Assembly: GCF_003696265.1 (NCBI RefSeq)
Contig: NZ_RFFH01000019.1
Span: 1 to 64,000, forward strand
DNA length: 64,000 bases
Reading direction: 5' to 3'
Origin: Nocardia stercoris
GTDB lineage: Bacteria; Actinomycetota; Actinomycetes; Mycobacteriales; Mycobacteriaceae
Position numbers and translations under genes: made by a program. The notes beneath the pieces were generated by a model, which was not told where the DNA came from, did not search any database, and saw only the letters and a program-made list of their open reading frames with translations. Shown here piece after piece: positions 57,518 through 64,000 of this stretch. How positions within the stretch are numbered: the stretch's first letter is position 1; each line of letters starts with the position of its first letter.

Positions 57518-57782
57518 ACTCGTCTCGGCGACAACCACATTCGGCTCCGCTGCGCCCCATCGCCGGGTGTGCCGTGCGTTTGCGTGGAACATCCTGCATG
57601 TGCTCGATGCAAGCACGCTCGCAGGGCCGCACCGCGGCGCCCCGCTGTCGGTGAGTGTTGTGTTGATAGGCGTACGTCACCGCGTGCTCGGGCCGGGGCA
57701 ACGATGGATTCGGCTGGGGGCGATGGATGTCGGACAGGTGTCGTGCGGGCACGGTCGGAGGTGCGGCCCTAGGATCCGAGGT

Positions 57783-58670
57783 ATGCGGATCTGGGGCCGG
57801 GTTGCCTTGTTGCTCACTGTCGGTGCTGTTTTCGCTACCCCTGCAGGGGCATCCGCTGATGAGGTCGGGGTTCCGGCGACGGTGTGCGGAACTCCGTTGT
57901 CCGACGGCGAACTGGACTCCATAGCGCGGCTGTCGGATTCAGTGGCGGCTGGCGAAGATGCGCTGGCGCAGTTGGAATCCGGTGTGGCGCGGCTGCACGA
58001 GATCACCGCGATCTTGAACTCGCACGGCGATCGGCGGGGGCTCTTCGGAATCGGGCTCGATGCCGTCGAACAGGACGCGGTGATGCCGTTGCAGCGCGAT
58101 CCGGGCGCGTTCGAGAATCGGGACTACGCGCACGCGATCAGCCTCGACCTGCTGAGCCGGTACCTGCGGAACCTGCATGCCGAATTCACCGGTGGCACAG
58201 TGGAACCGCACTGGGCGCACTACTTCGACCTCGCCGGTCGCTGCGACATCTCACCGGCCCGGGTCGCGATGGCCGGGTACGACGCGCACCTGACCGTGGA
58301 CCTGTCGTATTCGGTCGCGGCCATGGGCAGCCGGATCGAGAACTCCGCCGACTACTTCAAGATCGTCGCCACCATCGCGGCCGCCGGAGACGAGATCGTC
58401 GACCGGACCGAGGATGTGTACCACGCGGATCTCGGACCGCTGTGGCGGTTCTACTTCCTCGGCGAGGGCCTGGACCAGCTCGTCGGCAAGGGCGTCGCCA
58501 CCCGGCCCATGCTGGTGCTGGCCGATGTCGGCGCCAACGTCGTCATCTTCGGAAACGGCCTGAGCCTGGAGAATCCGGCCCTGCACGACCCCACCGCCGC
58601 CGAGATCGGCGGCCTGTACGGCGCCGCCGACACGGCGTTCGACGTGCTGAGCGGGCTGCACGCGCTGTAG
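57783..58670 (+). CDS. Secreted DUF5995-like protein
   Basis: 295 residues. The signal peptide MRIWGRVALLLTVGAVFATPAGASA is cut near residue 25. The mature part is helical, with LFGIGLDAVEQDAVMPLQRDPGAFENRDYAHAISLDLLSRYL and the DUF5995-like core ARVAMAGYDAHLTVDLSYSVAAMG, where His and Asp are conserved. Two cysteines (TVCGT, GRCDI) may form a disulfide. The frame opens earlier at 57567, but the ATG at 57783 starts the signal peptide. Biochemical function is unknown. Confidence 0.75.
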   Translation: MRIWGRVALLLTVGAVFATPAGASADEVGVPATVCGTPLSDGELDSIARLSDSVAAGEDALAQLESGVARLHEITAILNSHGDRRGLFGIGLDAVEQDAVMPLQRDPGAFENRDYAHAISLDLLSRYLRNLHAEFTGGTVEPHWAHYFDLAGRCDISPARVAMAGYDAHLTVDLSYSVAAMGSRIENSADYFKIVATIAAAGDEIVDRTEDVYHADLGPLWRFYFLGEGLDQLVGKGVATRPMLVLADVGANVVIFGNGLSLENPALHDPTAAEIGGLYGAADTAFDVLSGLHAL

Positions 58671-58684
58671 CGGCCGTCGGCCGG

Positions 58685-59527
58685 TCAGTCGGCGAGCTCG
58701 AGCCGCCCCATGAGGGTGGTCGCGCCCAGTTGCCGGCCGCCCTGCCCGAAAACCCGCTCCGCCATGGTGAACGAGCCGTCGGCGCGCACCAGCAGTACCG
58801 AACTCGCGCGCGTGCCGTGAATGTCGTTGTGCACGAAGCGCGCCGACGCCGAACGCTCCAGGTCCAGCGGCAGGCCGGTCTGCGGGAGGTCCGCGTCGGG
58901 TGCCACGACCGCGTCGGCCAGCAGGGTGAAATAGGCGTCCGGGTCGGCGGGATCGTGCTCCACCACCCGAGCGAGCTCGGTCAGGCCGGAGGCGACCTTC
59001 GGCCACGCCACGCTGCCGGTATCGGTGCGCAGCGGCTCGCGCGCGCCCACCGGCAGCGACGCCAGCACCGCGCTGTTCGACAGTCCGTGCAGTCCCGGGC
59101 CGAGTTCCAGTGGGGCAATGGCACTTCGGTTGCTGTGCCACCACAGCGAATCCAGATCCGACACCAGCAGGTTGTAGCCGTTGTATTCGTCCGGCGCCGC
59201 CGCCACCGACCGCAGGAACTTCTCCGGTTCCGCGCCGCCGCCCAGGAAGTCGAGCAGCAGCGCCCCTCGCGAGCGGGTATCGGCCCGCGCCTCCCGCGGG
59301 CCGCGCACATTCGTCACCGCCGCGAACCGCCGCGCCTGTGCCTGCATGCCCAGCCAGGTGCCCGGCACTCCGGACGGCGCGCCCACATCCCGGCCCGCCA
59401 GCATCCCGGGTAACTCGTCCCACCAGCGCAGCGATTCGGTCGGGCGGGTGAAGAACTCGTCGCGATTGGCCGCCACGATCAGCCGGAACTCGGGGTGCGC
59501 GCGCCACCCCGCCAACACCAGACACAT
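58685..59527 (-). CDS. NRDE-family (TANGO2-like) protein
   Basis: 280 residues. The family motif is at the N-terminus: MCLVLAGWRAHPEFRLIVAANRDEFFTRPTE, with the conserved Cys2 and NRDE. Later motifs are GTWLGMQAQARRFAAVTNVR and RGALLLDFL. TANGO2/NRDE proteins have been linked to heme or lipid handling, and Cys2 could act as an Ntn-type nucleophile after Met removal; the role in bacteria is unclear. The ATG sits unusually close to its GGAGGT (1-nt spacing). Confidence 0.88.
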   Translation of the reverse strand: MCLVLAGWRAHPEFRLIVAANRDEFFTRPTESLRWWDELPGMLAGRDVGAPSGVPGTWLGMQAQARRFAAVTNVRGPREARADTRSRGALLLDFLGGGAEPEKFLRSVAAAPDEYNGYNLLVSDLDSLWWHSNRSAIAPLELGPGLHGLSNSAVLASLPVGAREPLRTDTGSVAWPKVASGLTELARVVEHDPADPDAYFTLLADAVVAPDADLPQTGLPLDLERSASARFVHNDIHGTRASSVLLVRADGSFTMAERVFGQGGRQLGATTLMGRLELAD

Positions 59528-59611
59528 ACCTCCAGGATGCCGGACGTCGGTGAACAATCGGAACGCCGGAACACCGCCGAAACCCCACCGCACGCTGCCC
59601 CCCGGACAGCG

Positions 59612-59648
59612 GAACGGCCGGTGGTCCCGCAGGACCGACCGGCCGTTC
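59612..59648 (-). terminator. Terminator of the protease gene at 59666
   Basis: Arms of about 16 bp (GAACGGCCGGTGGTCC and its complement with a 1-nt bulge) around a CGCA loop, 17 bp after the protease stop on the minus strand. Confidence 0.8.
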
Positions 59649-59665
59649 GCTTCGTCGGTGAGATG

Positions 59666-61051
59666 TCAGTTGGTGCGGATCGACAGACCCGGGTTCTCGT
59701 CCAGCACCGCCTGGATCGGCTGCCCGTACAGCTGCGGTGTGTTGCCGGTGATCATGCCGTTGATGTCGGCGACCTGGCAGTACTGGTTCAGCACCTGGTC
59801 GATGTCGGGCTGCCCGACGATCTTGTTGTCCGGCACCGACGAGGCGCTCGAGATACCCAGCGCGGAGGTGCCGGTGATGATCGGACCACCGCTGTCGCCC
59901 TGCACGGCGCAGATGTTCGCCGAGAAGCTGTGCGTCATCTGGCGGCTGCCGACCTGCACGACCTGGTCGACCGCGTTCACGGTGCCGCAGTTGAAACCAC
60001 TGCGGGAACCCGACTTGCAGACCGGCGCGCCCACCACCGGCAGCGCGGTACCGGTCAGCGTGACCGGCGCCTGACCCGGCACCCGCACCAGCGAGTTGCT
60101 GAACCGGCCGGCGTTGTCGCCGTTGATGGCGACGATCGAGTAGTCCTCGTTGGCGAGCGAAGACTGGGAGATCGTGCCGACCTGAACGCCGGTCGAGTCA
60201 CCGACCAGGTCGTACACGGTCGCGGCGGCGTCGGTACCGGCAGTGGAAACATTCGGGTTGCAGTGTCCGGCAGTGATGTTCACGACATTGCCGTTCGCGT
60301 CGGTGCCGTTGAAGCCCAGCGAGCACCGCAGCGACCGCTCCGGCGTCCGCGCCACGTACCCGTCACCCGCGGCCTCCGACCCGCCCGGACCGCCACCGGC
60401 GCTCACGCCGACGGCCGAACCGTCGATCGGTTCCGCGACGACCGGGGGAGCAGTCACCAGCACTCGCGTCGGGTCGATGAAACTCGGCATCGGCAGGCCG
60501 GCCTTGTCCACGCGCACGGCCACGGTGTTGTTGGCGATGTCGACCACGGCGCCACGCACCGCCTCGGCGGTGTCGTGCGGCTGACCGGTCAGCCACATCT
60601 GGAAGGCCGCCTTCTCCTCGCTCAGCTGATCGGCGGACTTGGCGACGTCCCGGACCTGGAAACCGGCGTTCTGCGCGGCCTGGCGGGCCGCGCCCGCGCC
60701 CGCACCGTGGGTCAGGCCCACGATCGGGTTGCCGGCCTGGTCCAGCCACGCGCCGCCGAACACCGCCGGATACTGCTGCTGCGCGGTAGCTGCGAACGCG
60801 CCCAGCTGTTGCGCCACATCCGCGCGGTGCAGATAGTCGGCCGGGGACAGCTTCAGGTCACGCTGGACGGCGTCGACCAGGTCCGCGGGGAGTGCCACCG
60901 ACGGGACCGGAGCCGGAGCGGGGTCGGCGGCCGCCTGTGCGACGAACGGACCGGCCACCAGCAGCGCGGCGGAGGCCACCACCGTGGCCTTGCGTAGGGT
61001 GGACTGCGCCGTGCGGGCCGCAGTGCTCGAGTGAGTACGTGGCAGGAGCAT
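59666..61051 (-). CDS. Secreted chymotrypsin-like serine protease with propeptide, copy 1
   Basis: 461 residues. The signal peptide runs to about residue 42. Residues 50-200 resemble the alpha-lytic-protease propeptide group (SVALPADLVDAVQRDLKLSPADYLHRA), an intramolecular chaperone. The S1 catalytic triad is H263 (NITAGHCN), D303 (NEDYSIVAI) and S387 (VQGDSGGPI), with cysteine pairs C243/C264 and C345/C355. ATG 61051 is chosen by analogy with copy 2; ATG 61078 is possible. It is followed by a terminator. The substrate is unknown. Confidence 0.9.
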   Translation of the reverse strand: MLLPRTHSSTAARTAQSTLRKATVVASAALLVAGPFVAQAAADPAPAPVPSVALPADLVDAVQRDLKLSPADYLHRADVAQQLGAFAATAQQQYPAVFGGAWLDQAGNPIVGLTHGAGAGAARQAAQNAGFQVRDVAKSADQLSEEKAAFQMWLTGQPHDTAEAVRGAVVDIANNTVAVRVDKAGLPMPSFIDPTRVLVTAPPVVAEPIDGSAVGVSAGGGPGGSEAAGDGYVARTPERSLRCSLGFNGTDANGNVVNITAGHCNPNVSTAGTDAAATVYDLVGDSTGVQVGTISQSSLANEDYSIVAINGDNAGRFSNSLVRVPGQAPVTLTGTALPVVGAPVCKSGSRSGFNCGTVNAVDQVVQVGSRQMTHSFSANICAVQGDSGGPIITGTSALGISSASSVPDNKIVGQPDIDQVLNQYCQVADINGMITGNTPQLYGQPIQAVLDENPGLSIRTN

Positions 61052-61189
61052 GAGGCGACTATATGGGTTCGTGGACATGATGCCTACCGATCGACCGGAT
61101 TGTGACAGGGCCCGCTGGACGGATCACCGCATGTCCGCCGGGTATTTGCGAACAATTCACGGGCTGTTGCGGGCACCGGAAGTAACGGC

Positions 61190-62581
61190 TCAGCCCGCGT
61201 TCTGCTGGATCCGCAGTTGCGCGCCCGCGCCGACCCCGCCGTTGGACGTGGCGTCCACATCGGCCAGGATCCGCCGGATCGGGATACCGAGCGACGCGGT
61301 ACCGCCGTAGGCCGCCAGATCCAGGTTCGCCGCATTGCAGTCCTCGGATTCCGCCGTGTTCGAACCGCTCGTGATGCCCAGCGCCAGGGTGCCGGTCACG
61401 ATCGGGCCGCCACTGTCACCACTGAGCGTGCAGGCGTTGGTGGCGAACCCGCGGATCGTGCGGGAATCACCCGAATCGGTGAACAGCTGCGTCTCGACAT
61501 GGTCGGCGACCACGAAACCACAGGTGAACGTGGACGACTGGCCCGACTTGCAGACCGGGGCGCCGACCACCGGATCGGCCGTCCCGGTCAGGGTCAGGGT
61601 GGTGCCGTTGGCGCCGCGCACCGACGGCCGGTCCATCCCCGCGCGCACCGCGCGATCGGTCAGCTTGATCACCGAGTAGTCCAGCGCCGTGTTCCCGCCC
61701 AGCGTCGCCCGCGCGAAGTCACCGGCCTGCGGGCTCGCACCCAGGTTGTCCGGGTTCGGCACCCACACCGACGCCTTCTGGTCGGTGCCGTCGACCTTCG
61801 GGTCGCAGTGTCCCGCACTGATATTCAGCGGCGTTCCGGCCTGGTCGACCGCGTTGAAACCGAACGAGCACACCGTCACCTGCTGCAGCGCCGGGTCGTC
61901 GAGCGCCATAGGGGCCGTCACGTACGTGTCGCCACCCATCGGGCGGTTCTCCACCGGGCCGCCACCGTCCGGTGACAGCACCACCTTCACCGTGGCCACC
62001 AGCGTCGGCAGGTTCAGCAACTGACCGACCGTGCTGTTGGACACTATGACCACGAGCTGGCTGTTCAGGAAGTCGATCGCCACCGAGTTGATCGCCCGGC
62101 CCAGATCGAACGGCTGCTGGGCGATCCAGTCGTTCAGCTGGCCGGCGGCCGCCTCCAGATGGTTCGCCGACACCGGGGCCAGCCGGGTCTGATAGCCGGC
62201 CGCGGCCGCGACCTTCGCCGCGTCCATGGAGGTCACCGCGACCATCGGCTTACCGTCCGGAGTCAGCCAGGCGCCGGCGAAGTCGTCGGGCCGCTGGGCG
62301 CGGAAGTCGGCCGCGTAGGTGCGCAGCTCCTGCGCGCGCGCCGCGCGATCCAGGTACTCGGCGGGCGACATCTTCAGGTCGCGCTGAATGGCCTGCACCA
62401 GTTCCGGCGGCAGCTGGTCCGCGGTCAGCTGCGCGACCGGCACATCGGGATCCGCGCCGGCCGGCGCGGAAGTCAGCGAAGGACCCAGCAATAGTGCGGA
62501 AGCTAGCGCGGCCGCAGCCGATTTCGCAGCCACCCGTCGCGCGGGCGAGACGGTGGCGCGGCGGACTGGCAGCTCGAGCAT
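61190..62581 (-). CDS. Secreted chymotrypsin-like serine protease with propeptide, copy 2
   Basis: 463 residues, colinear with copy 1. Signal peptide to about residue 43, propeptide (QLPPELVQAIQRDLKMSPAEYLDRA), and triad H258 (NISAGHCD), D301 (TALDYSVI), S390 (LSGDSGGPI). Cysteine pairs are in the same places. It diverges in the linker around residues 200-225. The tandem arrangement (138-bp gap) indicates an old duplication. Codon use and GC match the surroundings. Confidence 0.9.
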   Translation of the reverse strand: MLELPVRRATVSPARRVAAKSAAAALASALLLGPSLTSAPAGADPDVPVAQLTADQLPPELVQAIQRDLKMSPAEYLDRAARAQELRTYAADFRAQRPDDFAGAWLTPDGKPMVAVTSMDAAKVAAAAGYQTRLAPVSANHLEAAAGQLNDWIAQQPFDLGRAINSVAIDFLNSQLVVIVSNSTVGQLLNLPTLVATVKVVLSPDGGGPVENRPMGGDTYVTAPMALDDPALQQVTVCSFGFNAVDQAGTPLNISAGHCDPKVDGTDQKASVWVPNPDNLGASPQAGDFARATLGGNTALDYSVIKLTDRAVRAGMDRPSVRGANGTTLTLTGTADPVVGAPVCKSGQSSTFTCGFVVADHVETQLFTDSGDSRTIRGFATNACTLSGDSGGPIVTGTLALGITSGSNTAESEDCNAANLDLAAYGGTASLGIPIRRILADVDATSNGGVGAGAQLRIQQNAG

Positions 62582-62753
62582 GGGTTCCCTTCGTCAGGCA
62601 CCCACAGGTGCCGGGTCCAGCGTGGGTCATGATCCGGTGCCCGGCAAAGCCCCCCACTGCGATGGTGAGCCGTGCTCGGTAAGAGCCGTTGACGACAACA
62701 CGGGTCAGCGCACCACTCTAAGGCACCGACCGCGGAAAGGGGTCATTAAGGCG

Positions 62754-63908
62754 TCACGGGTATTGCCAGTGTGGGGAGGGCAGCGGAGGCGGCGGCGGAA
62801 TCGGCGGAATCGGACTCAAAGGATAAGTCCACGTGGGTAATTGGCCGAGGCGGTTGGTCGTCGTCGGCACGCTCTGCGGCGGGCCCGCGGCGTCGGTGGA
62901 AGCGGGCGCCGTTGACGTCGTAGTGACATCACCGGGATCCGCCTCCTCGGTCACCGGAAGTGGCTCGGCGACCGTCGAATCCGGCGCCGCCGCCTCCGAC
63001 GGCGCACCGGGCGGCGCGGATTCGGTCGCCGGCGCGGGCAGTTCGGTCGCGATCGACTGCGGCGACGCCGACGCCGCCGAAGACGGCCGCGCACCGGGCA
63101 GCGGTGTCGCCGGCGCCGGATGCCGGGAATTCAGCACCGCGGCCACCGCCACACCGCCCAGCAGCACACCGACCGCGGCCGCCGCCACGACCGGGTAGGT
63201 ACCGCGGCGCCTGCTCCGCGCCGGGGGCGTGGCCGGGACCGCGGCCGCCGGCACCACCGTCGTCTCCGGCAACGCCACCGAATACGCCTGAGTGGGCGGC
63301 GGAGCGGTGAGCGTCGGCAGCACATCCGTCGAATCCAGGGCGTTCTCGGCCGGCGACGGATCCGGCGCCGCCGCACCAGCCGGCGTCGACAACACCGCCG
63401 CCAGCGCCGCTCGCGCCGCATCGTGCGCCAGCAGCAGGCCCGAGGCAGCACCCGCCGCGGTCAGCGAACTCGGCAGATCGGCCTCGCTGACCAGCACCAC
63501 CGCCCGCAGACCCAGATAGTCCAGCGAACCCCGCAGTGCGGCCACCCGGGCAGCCGACCAGTCACCCGGATGGGTGGCGTAGACCTCGACCGCGCCCGAC
63601 ACCATCTCCGCGGTCAGTTCGATCAGGCAGAACAGCGCGGTCGCCACCATGTCCTCGCCGCGATACGCGTCACCGTCGTCGACGTGGACGCCCGCCGGAT
63701 CACCGACCGAACTCGCGAACCCGCGCACGCTGTGGGTGTGCCCGGGCGGCGGAGTGCCACCGAGGACGGTGTCGCCGTCGTCGCTCATGTGCAGGATCGA
63801 CGGCCGCACCAGGAACTGTGACTCGGAATCCGATTCGGCATCACCCACGGTGACGATTGCGGCGACCGACTCGTCGTCTGCGACGCGCAGGCCCACGCCA
63901 GTGGCCAT
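62754..63908 (-). CDS. Membrane-anchored Hsp70/actin-like protein with Pro/Ser/Thr-rich tail
   Basis: 384 residues from ATG 63908. The N-terminus GVGLRVADDESVAAIVTVGD resembles the first phosphate loop of Hsp70-like proteins. The domain ends near residue 190 (AGAASGLLLAHDAARAALAAV) without an obvious second lobe. A transmembrane helix lies around residues 235-255 (YPVVAAAAVGVLLGGVAVAAVL), followed by a 130-residue Ala/Pro/Ser/Thr tail ending PPIPPPPPLPSPHWQYP. The plan (partial ATPase fold, one helix, Pro-rich outside tail) matches the protein at 35874-37211. Nucleotide binding is uncertain because key motifs are missing. Confidence 0.7.
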   Translation of the reverse strand: MATGVGLRVADDESVAAIVTVGDAESDSESQFLVRPSILHMSDDGDTVLGGTPPPGHTHSVRGFASSVGDPAGVHVDDGDAYRGEDMVATALFCLIELTAEMVSGAVEVYATHPGDWSAARVAALRGSLDYLGLRAVVLVSEADLPSSLTAAGAASGLLLAHDAARAALAAVLSTPAGAAAPDPSPAENALDSTDVLPTLTAPPPTQAYSVALPETTVVPAAAVPATPPARSRRRGTYPVVAAAAVGVLLGGVAVAAVLNSRHPAPATPLPGARPSSAASASPQSIATELPAPATESAPPGAPSEAAAPDSTVAEPLPVTEEADPGDVTTTSTAPASTDAAGPPQSVPTTTNRLGQLPTWTYPLSPIPPIPPPPPLPSPHWQYP

Positions 63909-63991
63909 CGTCGAATACCTCGCAATCGGTGTCTCGGTAGGTCTACCCCGCAATCCGTGGCACCCAGTGACCGTTACACGAGGAGTGAACC

Positions 63992-64000
63992 GTGACCCAT
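63992..64000 (+). CDS. Start of a gene cut by the right edge
   Basis: GAGGAG followed after about 6 nt by GTG ACC CAT (Met-Thr-His) at the last bases of the window looks like a translation start divergent from the Hsp70-like gene. Nothing can be said about the product. Confidence 0.4.

Overview
The window looks like chromosomal DNA from a high-GC mycolic-acid actinobacterium, most likely Nocardia or a close relative (inference from gene content). Evidence: GTG and TTG starts are frequent; a type VII secretion (ESX) chaperone and substrate-like genes are present; the pknG-glnH-glnX-mutT3, dcd-ugd and alaA...etfD neighbourhoods resemble the Rv0410c-Rv0413, Rv0321-Rv0322 and Rv0337c-Rv0338c regions of Mycobacterium tuberculosis; and many short secreted proteins with Ala-rich signal peptides occur. 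I see no insertion sequence, prophage, CRISPR array or rRNA. There is one tRNA (Gly, anticodon CCC).

Layout. 1-5 kb: the end of an EspI-like ATPase gene, a divergent MarR/small membrane protein pair, and a divergent LysR/EamA exporter pair. 5-8.9 kb: a Tat-exported FAD oxidoreductase, a flavin-binding PPOX protein and a frameshifted Fic gene. 8.9-10.8 kb: murT-gatD (lipid II amidation). 11-15.5 kb: cholesterol oxidase, an ion-channel-like protein, LtrA and an SRPBCC protein. 16-18.3 kb: ask-asd. 18.4-22.3 kb: a deazaflavin-type oxidoreductase and pta-ackA. 22.3-28.1 kb: the PknG amino-acid-sensing operon with divergent mutT3. 28-30.3 kb: a WYL regulator and an epoxide hydrolase.

30.3-32.2 kb holds three tandem paralogous secreted Ig-like proteins with conserved promoters; a more distant fourth lies at 51 kb. 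32.5-37.2 kb: a tiny membrane protein, an NTF2-like protein, tRNA-Gly, dcd, ugd and a membrane-anchored Hsp70-like protein. 37.2-43.7 kb is the most striking block. It is a same-strand series of two receptor-type Ser/Thr kinases, a small helical protein, a DUF3558-like lipoprotein, a WXG100/PPE-like protein and an EspG-like chaperone. The kinase ectodomains share the four-cysteine layout of the lipoprotein encoded beside them.

43.8-50.9 kb: a secreted two-repeat protein divergent from a MarR gene over a 33-bp near-perfect palindrome, a YibE/F membrane protein, alaA, and an XRE-TPR regulator beside an unknown gene. 51-53 kb: small secreted proteins, one of them apparently a decayed copy. 53-56.2 kb: etfD, the membrane Fe-S oxidoreductase for electrons from beta-oxidation, with an unusual nine-copy repeat tail and palindromes upstream. 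56.6-64 kb: secreted proteins, an NRDE protein, two tandem chymotrypsin-like proteases with propeptides, and a second Hsp70-like membrane protein. The first codons of another gene lie at the right edge.

Common themes are cell-envelope and secretion functions, sterol or fatty-acid electron flow (cholesterol oxidase, EtfD) and carbon/nitrogen sensing (PknG, Pta-AckA). All functions were assigned by reading translations; no database search was run.
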